In this document: one piece after another, positions 43,039 through 51,270 of the stretch
Layout: each line of letters begins with the position of its first letter
How positions within the stretch are numbered: position 1 is the stretch's first letter
Source: Acidaminobacter sp. JC074
GTDB taxonomy: Bacteria; Bacillota; Clostridia; Peptostreptococcales; Acidaminobacteraceae
DNA: 64,000 nucleotides
Assembly: GCF_022496765.1 (NCBI RefSeq)
Contig: NZ_VANV01000012.1
Location: forward strand, 124,001-188,000
Direction: 5' to 3'
Made by a program: the position numbers and the translations under genes
The notes under the pieces: generated by a model
Seen by the model: the letters and a program-made list of their open reading frames with translations, nothing else
Database searches by the model: none
Told to the model about the DNA's origin: nothing

Positions 43039-44231
43039 TCTACCTCCTTAAACCATGACTTGTATACATCGATGACTAGATGTAGTTCTCTATCTTTTAT
43101 GATATACGGAAACATGGCATACATGTAATCGATGAAGGGCCTGCTATGTACACCTCTATCTAAGGCGTACTTCTTAAAGCCTTTTAGGTTTTCCTTGTTG
43201 TAGACTTCTATACACAGATATGCCCCTAGTATTCTAATCTCCTTAATAGCATCATGGTTGAAATCTTTAAATGCATCTTTAAGTAACTTTTCAATATGCT
43301 TTATTTTACTTATGTAATCTTCTCTTTCAAAGATCTCTATAGACTTCAAGGCCGCTCTACAGGCAAGTGGATTACCCATAAAAGTAGGGCCATGCATGAA
43401 AGCGTGTTCGGCTTTATCTGAATAAAAGCCGTCAAAGACCTTATCGTTTGCCAATGTTACTGCATGACCTATATAGCCTGCCGTTAGGGCTTTTCCTAAA
43501 ACTACAATGTCGGGACATACTAAGTCACTGACAAATCGATGACCGGTTCTACCAAAGCCTGTTGCAACTTCATCAAAAATAAGAAGGATATTATACTGGT
43601 CACATAAGGCTCTTGCAGATTCTAGAAAATCGACACCATACATTCTCATACCGCCTGCACCTTGCAAAAGAGGTTCTACAATTAAACAAGCAATAGTTTC
43701 GTGATGCTTTTCAAGTATCATCTTAAGTTCTTCTACATTAGGATTGATATGATGAACACCTTCTTTATCAGGAAAGGCTAGGTGATAATCTGGATCATCA
43801 CCAACGGCCATTGTTTTAAATGTATCACCATGATAAGCGTGGGTCAGGGCTATGATTTCTTTTTTCTTGCATTTCCCTTGATTGAAATGATATTGAATGG
43901 CCATCTTTAAGGCAACTTCAACGCCTACACTCCCTGAATCAGAGTAGAAGCAATGATTGAGACTGCCTGGCAAAAATGACTTCAGCTTATGACTTAAATC
44001 AAGGGCTGGTTTATGGGTCAGGCCACCTAACATGACATGTGAAAACTCATCAACCTGTTCTTTGATCACTTGGTTGATTTCCTGATTGTTATAGCCGTGA
44101 ATGACACTCCACCAGGAAGACGTTGTGTCGATGTATTTATTCTTATGACTGTACAAATAAATGCCTTGAGCTTTTGTTATGTGAATGGGTTCGTCCATCG
44201 TTTTCATTTGAGCATAAGGATACCAAATCAT
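43035..44231 (-). CDS. bioA: Adenosylmethionine-8-amino-7-oxononanoate aminotransferase
   Basis: PLP enzyme making 7,8-diaminopelargonate, the substrate of BioD. 398 residues; YPYAQMKTM, SSWWSVIHGYNN, DSGSVGVEVALKMA, the PLP lysine in VVLGKALTAGYIG and HGPTFMGNPLACRAAL. Overlaps bioY and bioD by 4 nt each, so the three genes are one tightly coupled operon. Confidence 0.95.
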   Translation of the reverse strand: MIWYPYAQMKTMDEPIHITKAQGIYLYSHKNKYIDTTSSWWSVIHGYNNQEINQVIKEQVDEFSHVMLGGLTHKPALDLSHKLKSFLPGSLNHCFYSDSGSVGVEVALKMAIQYHFNQGKCKKKEIIALTHAYHGDTFKTMAVGDDPDYHLAFPDKEGVHHINPNVEELKMILEKHHETIACLIVEPLLQGAGGMRMYGVDFLESARALCDQYNILLIFDEVATGFGRTGHRFVSDLVCPDIVVLGKALTAGYIGHAVTLANDKVFDGFYSDKAEHAFMHGPTFMGNPLACRAALKSIEIFEREDYISKIKHIEKLLKDAFKDFNHDAIKEIRILGAYLCIEVYNKENLKGFKKYALDRGVHSRPFIDYMYAMFPYIIKDRELHLVIDVYKSWFKEVE

Positions 44232-44752
44232 ATAAGCTCCAATGCTGATTCAACTCTTTTTCCAATTGTAACTGCTGTCAATGTAAGAACAAAGTCAAAT
44301 ACAAGATCAAGAGAAAAAATAGCCATGATGCCTGACATATAGGACATATCAACTCCTAAGTAATAGACGTTGATAGATGTTAAATAAAGCATACCAATCA
44401 GCCAAACAAGAAAAGTACCTAGTAAAGCGTAAAGCCATGTGTGTTTCTTTTCTTGACCCATACCAGTCAAGTATGATAGTGCGATAAAACCTAATAGGAA
44501 ACCAAAAGTAGGCTTTAAAACATAAGCAAGGCCTCCGCCGCCAGCAAACCAAGGGATACCAAGTAAGCCACCCAATATGTAAATGCCTACAGACAGAGGT
44601 CCGTATTTTTTACCAAGTACACATGATATAATGATGACTGCTGGTAGTTGTAGTGTGAAGTAGCCTGCGATGGGTGACGGTAGTTTGATTTGTGCACCTA
44701 AAGCGATTAAGGCTACAGCTAATGATGTTCTTAATAATAATTTTGTATTCAT
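44228..44752 (-). CDS. bioY: Biotin transporter substrate-binding component BioY
   Basis: Integral membrane S-component of the energy-coupling-factor biotin transporter. 174 residues, about six hydrophobic segments; PAVIIISCVLGKKYGPLSVGIYILGGLLGIPWF contains the GxxxG-rich BioY core (ILGGLLGIPWFAGGGG). The start at 44752 has GGAGGT 5 nt upstream; an earlier ATG merges with this site. First gene of bioY-bioA-bioD. Under a BirA operator, so uptake and two synthesis steps respond to biotin. Confidence 0.94.
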   Translation of the reverse strand: MNTKLLLRTSLAVALIALGAQIKLPSPIAGYFTLQLPAVIIISCVLGKKYGPLSVGIYILGGLLGIPWFAGGGGLAYVLKPTFGFLLGFIALSYLTGMGQEKKHTWLYALLGTFLVWLIGMLYLTSINVYYLGVDMSYMSGIMAIFSLDLVFDFVLTLTAVTIGKRVESALELI

Positions 44753-44769
44753 GATTACCTCCATAATTG

Positions 44770-44821
44770 ATTATAACCTATGATTTTATATTGTCAACTA
44801 TATAGTTATGCAGGTTGACAA
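44770..44821 (-). promoter_or_regulatory. BirA operator and promoter of bioYAD
   Basis: TTGTCAAC (44791-44798), 15-nt spacer, GTTGACAA (44814-44821) is a perfect inverted repeat matching the Firmicute BirA (biotin repressor) box. On the minus strand the promoter is TTGACA (44797-44792), 16-nt spacer, TATAAT (44775-44770), with its -35 inside the left arm. Biotin-bound BirA should therefore block transcription. Confidence 0.88.
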
Positions 44822-44860
44822 ACATATTCATTAAGAAAAAATGTACTTTCGTACAAATCC

Positions 44861-44890
44861 TTGTTTCCTAGAAAATAATTGTTATATAAT
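44861..44890 (+). promoter_or_regulatory. Promoter of the DUF975 gene
   Basis: TTGTTT (44861-44866), 18-nt spacer, TATAAT (44885-44890). A small inverted repeat TGTAC-TTTC-GTACA (44842-44855) lies just upstream. Confidence 0.6.
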
Positions 44891-44918
44891 AGAGTCAGCA
44901 ATTATATAGGAGGTTTAT

Positions 44919-45770
44919 ATGTGGACTAGAGCAGAATTAAAAGATCAAGCAAAAGCGATATTAAAGAAAAGTTATTGGAAGGCTTTTCTAGTTAGTTTGA
45001 TCTTAGCAGTTATAGGTGGCGGTAGTAGCGGTGGAGGAAGTAACAGTCGCTTTAATTTCAATGGATCAAGTGGTAACTTCAACGATTTTAGAACGGGTTT
45101 TGAACAAGGCTACAACGGCACTGGGAATGTAGACGTAGGAGCACTTGAAGGTGTTGATTTTTCATTTTTCTTCATTTTCTTAGGCATATTCTTATTGATC
45201 TTTTTAGCAATCATCTTATTCCGTGTATTAGTAGGAACTGTAGTTGAAGTTGGTTGTCAAAAGTACTTTATAAAAGCGACTGAAGAGGAATTTTCAATTA
45301 ATCATGTTATGTCAGGCTTTAAAAAAGGTAAATACGGCAACATTGTACTTACCATGCTTTATAGAGGTGTACTCTTATTCCTTTGGACTTTATTACTAAT
45401 TATTCCAGGTATCATCAAAAGTTATGCTTATAGGTTTGTGCCTTATATCATGGCGGACAATCCTGAAATCACGCCAAAGAGAGCAATCGAGATGAGTAAT
45501 CAAATGACAAATGGTCAAAAGTTTGATATGTTTGTTTTAGATGTATCATTTATAGGTTGGTATATCTTAGGGACATTAGCGCTTGGTATAGGTGTCTTAT
45601 TTGTAAACCCTTATCCAAACCAAACATTTGCACACTTGTATGTAAGACTTAGAGGCGACTTAATCAATTCGGGTCAATCATCTTATGCAGAGTTTAATTT
45701 ATCTACACCAGAAGATATTCCTGTTGTATCAGACGAATGGGAATCGGTATTTGACCGAGAAGATTATTAA
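44919..45770 (+). CDS. DUF975 family membrane protein
   Basis: 283 residues. Begins MWTRAELKDQAKAILKKSYWKAFLVSLILA, the DUF975 start (key residues LK.QAK..LK..YW.AF), then a Gly/Ser/Asn-rich segment (about 33-80, predicted outside), and four further membrane segments including LLLIIPGIIKSYAYRFVPYIMAD. The stretch NPEITPKRAIEMSNQMTNGQK is also typical. Molecular function is unknown; family members are widespread in Firmicutes. AGGAGG lies before the ATG. Ends in a terminator shared with araC-type regulator. Confidence 0.85.
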   Translation: MWTRAELKDQAKAILKKSYWKAFLVSLILAVIGGGSSGGGSNSRFNFNGSSGNFNDFRTGFEQGYNGTGNVDVGALEGVDFSFFFIFLGIFLLIFLAIILFRVLVGTVVEVGCQKYFIKATEEEFSINHVMSGFKKGKYGNIVLTMLYRGVLLFLWTLLLIIPGIIKSYAYRFVPYIMADNPEITPKRAIEMSNQMTNGQKFDMFVLDVSFIGWYILGTLALGIGVLFVNPYPNQTFAHLYVRLRGDLINSGQSSYAEFNLSTPEDIPVVSDEWESVFDREDY

Positions 45771-45774
45771 GATA

Positions 45775-45810
45775 AAAAACTGAGAAGTTAGTGCTTCTCA
45801 GTTTTTTTTT
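45775..45810. terminator. Bidirectional terminator
   Basis: AACTGAGAAG (45778-45787), loop TTAGTG, CTTCTCAGTT (45794-45803), A-run before and T-run after. Serves the DUF975 gene and the convergent AraC-type gene. Confidence 0.9.
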
Positions 45811-46586
45811 CGATAAAAGATTGGTGTTTTACCAGTATATTTCTTAAAAAGCTTGGAAAAGTAAAATACATCAGAAAACCCAAGGAGTTGACTTATTTCT
45901 GTAACGGTCTTTGTGCTGTATAGTAGGTGTTGAATGGCTGTATTAATTCTAAGTGTGTTGATGTATTTAATTGGTGGCATACCGTAATGTTTTTTAAAGA
46001 GTCTTATAAAGTAATTAGGATGAACATTCATCATGGCAGCTAAATCGCTTGTTGTATGTTGAAGGTGAAGATTGTCATTAATATAAGTGGTTATACGATT
46101 CAGTGACTGAATATTAGGATCTAAGACTTTGTCTCGGATCTTATCTGAATGGTTCATATGTAAGTCCAATAACTTCATCAAAGCTTCTTTACGATGAAAT
46201 AGATCAGAAATATTCTTAAAATCTTTTATAAGGACATCAAATAATTTAATGACTTTATTAGGATTATCTAGGTGTGATATTATACCAACTTCTTTTAGGT
46301 CAAAATAATCCAAGTGATGACCGACCGGCAAGGTGAAGTGACAATAGTAATGCGTCATTTTATCAGTCTCCAAATAAAAAGTCTGTTTGGTTCTGAGTGG
46401 AATAAGTACAAGACTATTTTCTTCTATTATAAAAGACTGATTGTCTATAATAAGCTTAGCAGAACCTTTTTTAATAAAATATAGTTTGCTGACAAGTGGC
46501 ACAAAATCATTGGCATACCAGTTCTTTTTATCTACAGTCGTAAAATCACAAGTCTCTATGTGTATCATAATGTCGTTGTATTTCAT
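45798..46586 (-). CDS. AraC family transcriptional regulator
   Basis: 262 residues: an N-terminal cupin-like sensing domain (about 1-140; FIKKGSAKLIIDNQSFIIEE) and a C-terminal pair of helix-turn-helix motifs (TTSDLAAMMNVHPNYFIRLFKKHYGMPP and VTEISQLLGFSDVFYFSKLFKK, partly quoted). Such proteins respond to sugars or similar ligands. It is divergent from a large putative glycoside hydrolase 112 bp away, which is its likely target. GGAGGC precedes the ATG. Confidence 0.9.
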   Translation of the reverse strand: MKYNDIMIHIETCDFTTVDKKNWYANDFVPLVSKLYFIKKGSAKLIIDNQSFIIEENSLVLIPLRTKQTFYLETDKMTHYYCHFTLPVGHHLDYFDLKEVGIISHLDNPNKVIKLFDVLIKDFKNISDLFHRKEALMKLLDLHMNHSDKIRDKVLDPNIQSLNRITTYINDNLHLQHTTSDLAAMMNVHPNYFIRLFKKHYGMPPIKYINTLRINTAIQHLLYSTKTVTEISQLLGFSDVFYFSKLFKKYTGKTPIFYRKKN

Positions 46587-46698
46587 GATTGCCTCCTCTT
46601 GATGAATTATATCATAAGGTTAGTATTGTATAAAAGAATATAAGAAATAACCATGTTGGTTCAAGTAATACTTTTGTATGATTTTTATGGAGGTGACA

Positions 46699-49044
46699 AT
46701 GAAAATATATTGCAAGAAAAGTTTGGTTGACATAAATGAATTATGTAAAGAAATTGAGTTTAAAGCACTTTACAACAGCTACAACTCATTTCCCATAACA
46801 CTGGAAACAGAGAATGTACTTGAGAATGTATCCTTTAATTTTGAGATATTTTCTAATGGCAAAAGAGAAATTGATCATAAAAGATGGACATGCTTTAACA
46901 TAGGCGGCATAGACTGTAATGGTAGAAGATTTACAAAACGAGTAGATGTAGTCAAACACAAGGAACTTTGGCTAGGACTTGATCTTAAAGACATTGAAGA
47001 AGGTGTTTACAAGGGGTGTATACATCTGACTGCAGATAACTTTAAAATGGTCATATCTGTTAGGCTTGTAATAGAAAAAGATGTTAGGGGACATTTGCCG
47101 AGAATGTCTTGGCTAAATAGTAAGATAGGTCAAGAGGACATCGTGCTAAAAGATTATTTACCCATTGAAATGAAGGATAGATGTTTGAAAGTCAACAATA
47201 AAACCTTGTTGCTGGCTGATAAGGGTTTGATTGAATCTGTTACATACCATCAAGAAGAATTACTTAATGGCCCATTGTCGATTAATATTTCATCTATGAC
47301 TAAAAAACTTGTCTTTCAAGAGAGTCCGTGGGCATTTCTATCTCAGGACAAATCCAAGGTTACTTATAGAAAATTTTATACAAATGATTCAGTAACGCTT
47401 GTAGTGGATATGCTGGTGTCTGTGGAAGGTTTTATCCAAGTAGATTTAAGAATAAGGGTCTCAGATAAAATGCGTCTTAATCTGGATCTTAATTGTCCGC
47501 TTAATGAGAAACATGCAACTTATATGATGGGTCTTGATTTTGATGGTGGCCTCTATAGACCTTACGACTTTACTTTTAACGACAATCATCAAGATGCTAT
47601 ATGGATTGGCTCTCATAAGATGGGTATATCGATGAAATTCAAAGATGACAATTATATCATGCCTTTTTCAAATGTCTATTATAAAAACAGACCTTTAAAT
47701 AAGAGTGTTTGGGACAAAATATCATTGTCGGATCATCATGAACTTCAGGCGAGTACGAGGGATTTTATCATGGAGGCTTTTGAAAAGAAAACCATATCAA
47801 TAGAAATGAATCTGACGCCTTTTAAACGGCTTGATATGAAAAAACACTTTAAGAGACGTTATTATCAACCAAAGGAAAATTCACATATGATGGCTTGTAT
47901 AGATGACATTCTTGATAAAAAGTGTCAGGTCTTGAATATACACCATGGTCAGGATGTTTATCCTTATATCAATTATCCTTTTAATCATAAAGAAGCGCTT
48001 AGTAAGTTGATACAGTCTTGTCATCAAAAAGAAGTTAAAGTGAAGCTTTATTATACCATGAGAGAACTGAGTCATCATATAGATGAACTACAGGCATTTC
48101 ATTCACTTGATTACGAGTTATTTCCTAAAAATGATTATAATAGCCCATCCTTTTGGGATCTTAGAAACGAACGTCTTAAAGAAAATGATGGCCTTGATAT
48201 TGGCTATCATACGGGATATATCAACAAAACCCTTGATAAGGACTTAATTCCTGCATGGGAACACCAATTTGAAGACGGTACCTTGTGTGCAGCTATTTTA
48301 ACTGAAACACACTCAAGACTCAATAACTTCTATATGGCTGGTTTAAAGTGGATGATAGATAATTTAGACATAGATGGTATATATATTGACGATACTTTTC
48401 TAGATAGAAGTTCCATGATAAGGCTTAGACGTATTTTACAGGTCAAAGATGATTTTGATATTGATCTGCATTCATGGAACCATAGACATGACTTTGCAGG
48501 TCAGGTGTCTTCTCTAATGCTCTATATGCAAGTCATGCCTTTTGTTGATAGATTATGGATTGGCGAATCATATGACTACAATAAGGGGCCTGATTATTGG
48601 TTGACTGAAATATCTGGTATACCCTTTGGTCTTACAAGTGATATGTTAGAAGGTGACGGTCATCTTTATAGAGGCATGCTTTATGGTATGACCAATAGGA
48701 CTAGGTGGGGGGATAGAGATCCTCTTTCTATGTATGACTTATGGGATTCTTTTGGTATAAAAGACAGTCGGATGGTTGGTTATTGGGAGGATCATACCAT
48801 AAGGCTTAAAAGTAATCATGTTAAACTTACCTGTTACTATAAAGACGATTGTGTTTTATTGGCGTTTGCTTCTTGGGCTGATGAGGAAGTTATAATAAAT
48901 TTAAGTGATTTAGACCTAAAGCTTAACCGACCTGTTATACCACATATAGAGGGGATTCAGGATTATCAGGTCTTAGACAAAATGGAAATTAAGATTCCCT
49001 CTAATGGTGGAAAAATTTTAATATGTCAGTATGGAGTAGGATAG
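46699..49044 (+). CDS. Putative glycoside hydrolase (DUF6067/GH123-like)
   Basis: 781 residues, no signal peptide seen, so likely cytosolic. The C-terminal half resembles the hydrolase domain of DUF6067/GH123-type proteins: LDIDGIYIDDTFLDRSSM with a possible acidic catalytic pair, FDIDLHSWNHRHDFAG, PFVDRLWIGESYDYN and LYGMTNRTRWGD. The N-terminal ~330 residues are beta-rich. The ATG at 46699 has GGAGGTGA 4 nt upstream; an earlier ATG at 46678 is rejected. AraC-type regulator lies divergent. Substrate not predicted; the family assignment is by eye. Confidence 0.75.
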   Translation: MKIYCKKSLVDINELCKEIEFKALYNSYNSFPITLETENVLENVSFNFEIFSNGKREIDHKRWTCFNIGGIDCNGRRFTKRVDVVKHKELWLGLDLKDIEEGVYKGCIHLTADNFKMVISVRLVIEKDVRGHLPRMSWLNSKIGQEDIVLKDYLPIEMKDRCLKVNNKTLLLADKGLIESVTYHQEELLNGPLSINISSMTKKLVFQESPWAFLSQDKSKVTYRKFYTNDSVTLVVDMLVSVEGFIQVDLRIRVSDKMRLNLDLNCPLNEKHATYMMGLDFDGGLYRPYDFTFNDNHQDAIWIGSHKMGISMKFKDDNYIMPFSNVYYKNRPLNKSVWDKISLSDHHELQASTRDFIMEAFEKKTISIEMNLTPFKRLDMKKHFKRRYYQPKENSHMMACIDDILDKKCQVLNIHHGQDVYPYINYPFNHKEALSKLIQSCHQKEVKVKLYYTMRELSHHIDELQAFHSLDYELFPKNDYNSPSFWDLRNERLKENDGLDIGYHTGYINKTLDKDLIPAWEHQFEDGTLCAAILTETHSRLNNFYMAGLKWMIDNLDIDGIYIDDTFLDRSSMIRLRRILQVKDDFDIDLHSWNHRHDFAGQVSSLMLYMQVMPFVDRLWIGESYDYNKGPDYWLTEISGIPFGLTSDMLEGDGHLYRGMLYGMTNRTRWGDRDPLSMYDLWDSFGIKDSRMVGYWEDHTIRLKSNHVKLTCYYKDDCVLLAFASWADEEVIINLSDLDLKLNRPVIPHIEGIQDYQVLDKMEIKIPSNGGKILICQYGVG

Positions 49045-49072
49045 CAATTGTATAATTGTTATTCTACTTTTT
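49036..49072 (+). terminator. Terminator of the glycoside hydrolase gene
   Basis: 14-bp imperfect stem (49036-49049 with 49054-49067, two G-T pairs), loop GTAT, then T-run. The stem includes the stop codon of the gene. Confidence 0.8.
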
Positions 49073-49088
49073 TAGTGGTGTAAGAATG

Positions 49089-49117
49089 TTGTTTTTAGGA
49101 TGAATTTCCGCTATAAT
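49089..49117 (+). promoter_or_regulatory. Promoter of the DUF2161-miaB-mutSL operon
   Basis: TTGTTT (49089-49094), 17-nt spacer, TATAAT (49112-49117). The start site would fall at about 49124, which makes the ATG at 49125 an unlikely start and supports 49143. Confidence 0.65.
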
Positions 49118-49142
49118 TATAAGGATGGAGAAAGAAGGTTTT

Positions 49143-49871
49143 ATGAAGGATTTAAAGGAAAGTGATCTATATCATCCTATAAAAAAATACTTTGAATCGT
49201 GTGGTTATAAAGTTCATGGTGAAGTGAAAGATATTGATATGGTTATAAAAAAAGATGATGAATCAATAGCCATTGAACTTAAACCGACATTTAATTTAAA
49301 GTTGATCTTACAGGCTGTAGATAGACAAAAGACTTTTGATTCTGTCTATGTTGCCATCTTTAAGCCTAAGCAAATAAATAAGAGATACAAAGAAGTGGTT
49401 CATTTGATAAAAAGGTTGGAACTAGGCCTTATTACAGTAAGTGTTTTAAAATCTGGTATGAGGGTCACTATTGAAAACCACCCTTTGGCGTATAACCGAA
49501 AGAAAAATCATAAAAAAAAGAGAGCCATTATATCTGAAATTGATAGACGTACCGGTATTGTAGAAAATATCGGAGGTACAACAGGTATCAAACGCATGAC
49601 GGCCTATAGAGAAGAAACAATAGCCGTAGCAGTTGCACTGTCAAAGTATCAAGAGGCTTCTCCTAAACAAGTAAAGCTTTTTACAGATAATAAGAAAACA
49701 GGACAAATCCTCTATAGTAACCACTATGGCTGGTTTGACAGAATTGGACAGGGAAAATATCGCTTAACCGCTAAAGGTTTTGAAGCGTTAGAAACATACA
49801 AAGAAGTAGCGGACTACTTTAGAAATTCATATAGTGAAAGGACAGTAAATGAAGTTAAGCAAGGAAAGTAA
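49143..49871 (+). CDS. DUF2161 family protein, PD-(D/E)XK nuclease-like
   Basis: 242 residues. The N-terminal part has the PD-(D/E)XK pattern: VKDIDMVIKKDDESIAIELKPT, with D followed by E-x-K (AIELK), as in the DUF2161 family of putative nucleases. The C-terminal ~90 residues look like a winged helix (VAVALSKYQEASPKQVK and GWFDRIGQGKYRLT). It overlaps miaB by 23 nt in a repair/tRNA-modification operon, so a nucleic-acid role is plausible but unproven. AAGAAGG lies before the ATG at 49143. Confidence 0.75.
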   Translation: MKDLKESDLYHPIKKYFESCGYKVHGEVKDIDMVIKKDDESIAIELKPTFNLKLILQAVDRQKTFDSVYVAIFKPKQINKRYKEVVHLIKRLELGLITVSVLKSGMRVTIENHPLAYNRKKNHKKKRAIISEIDRRTGIVENIGGTTGIKRMTAYREETIAVAVALSKYQEASPKQVKLFTDNKKTGQILYSNHYGWFDRIGQGKYRLTAKGFEALETYKEVADYFRNSYSERTVNEVKQGK

Positions 49872-51270
49872 AGAAATATTAGCTAACAATGATCAGTTAA
49901 TAGAAAGTATTCGTCATGATAACATGGCTTATTTTACAACACATGGTAGAAAGAAAAAGTATTTAATTTTAACATACGGTTGTCAAATGAATGAACATGA
50001 CTCAGAAAAATTAGCAGCAACTCTAGAGACCATGGGTTATGAGGCAACACCTTTTCAAACTGATGCAGATTTGATACTTGTTAATACCTGTTGTGTAAGA
50101 GAAAATGCAGAGTTAAAAGTATATGGTAAAATTGGTACTTTCAAGACTTTAAAAGAAAAGAATCCTGATTTAATCATTGGTATTTGTGGTTGTATGATGC
50201 AACAGGATCATGTTGTTCAGGAAATTAAGAAAAAGTATCGTCATGTAGACATTGTATTTGGTACCCATAATGTTCATAACTTCCCAGGCCTACTTAATGA
50301 AGCCATGACTTCTAAACATTCAGTTGTACAAGTTTGGGATATTGATGGTGAAGTGATTGAAAACACGAACTCTTCTAGAAAGTTTGAACTGAAAGCTTTT
50401 GTCAACATTATGTATGGTTGCAACAACTTCTGTACTTACTGTATCGTACCTTATACAAGAGGTCGTGAACGTTCAAGAGAAAAAGAAGCCATACTTGATG
50501 AAATTAAAACTTTAGTAAAAGATGGTACAAAAGAGATTACCTTGTTGGGACAGAATGTTAACTCTTATGGTAAGACCCTAGACAATCCAGTATCTTTTGC
50601 TGAACTCTTAGAAGATGTTGCAAATATTGAGGGTGTTAAGAGACTTAAGTTTATGACGTCACATCCTAAGGATCTTTCTAAAGAAGTACTAGAAGTGATG
50701 GCAAAACACGATAACATTTCTAAGTATCTTCATTTACCGGTTCAAGCAGCAAGTAATACACTACTTAAATCGATGAATAGAGGTTACACACGTAAAGATT
50801 ATATGGAGATTATCCATTACGCAAGAAATCTTATGCCTGAAGTTACCATTTCCACTGACTTAATCATCGGTTTCCCAGGTGAAACAGATCAGGATGTAGA
50901 AGAGTTATTAGATTTAATTAAAGAAGTACGTTATGATTCAGCATTTACATTTATCTATTCACAACGTAAAGGTACACCAGCTGATGAGATGACCAATCAA
51001 ATTCCTGATGATATCAAACATGAAAGATTTAATAATGTACTCAACTCGATTAATGAGATTATATACGAAAAGAACTTGGCTTGTAATGATCAAGTGGTTC
51101 AAGTCTTAGTAGAAGGTCATTCTAAAAAGGATGATACGCTTACAGGCCGTACAGACGGCAACAGAACAGTTCACTTTTTAGGTGATGAATCACTTATTGG
51201 TGAGTTTGTAAATGTAAGAGTTACACAACCTAAAAAGTTCTCGTTGTATGGCGAGCTAGTGGAGGCATAA
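49849..51270 (+). CDS. miaB: tRNA-2-methylthio-N6-isopentenyladenosine synthase
   Basis: Radical SAM methylthiotransferase that adds a methylthio group to i6A37 of tRNA. 473 residues; the UPF0004 domain has YGCQMNEHDSEK and later cluster cysteines (NTCCVRENAE, GICGCM); the radical SAM motif is CNNFCTYC; a C-terminal TRAM domain ends the protein. Its substrate is made by MiaA, encoded later in the same operon. The stop abuts mutS. Confidence 0.97.
   Translation: MKLSKESKEILANNDQLIESIRHDNMAYFTTHGRKKKYLILTYGCQMNEHDSEKLAATLETMGYEATPFQTDADLILVNTCCVRENAELKVYGKIGTFKTLKEKNPDLIIGICGCMMQQDHVVQEIKKKYRHVDIVFGTHNVHNFPGLLNEAMTSKHSVVQVWDIDGEVIENTNSSRKFELKAFVNIMYGCNNFCTYCIVPYTRGRERSREKEAILDEIKTLVKDGTKEITLLGQNVNSYGKTLDNPVSFAELLEDVANIEGVKRLKFMTSHPKDLSKEVLEVMAKHDNISKYLHLPVQAASNTLLKSMNRGYTRKDYMEIIHYARNLMPEVTISTDLIIGFPGETDQDVEELLDLIKEVRYDSAFTFIYSQRKGTPADEMTNQIPDDIKHERFNNVLNSINEIIYEKNLACNDQVVQVLVEGHSKKDDTLTGRTDGNRTVHFLGDESLIGEFVNVRVTQPKKFSLYGELVEA

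Noticed and set aside
46587-46698. Clear operator between the AraC gene and the hydrolase
   Set aside because: Only a short AACC-ATGTT-GGTT repeat and AT-rich -10-like sequences are seen; too weak to annotate.
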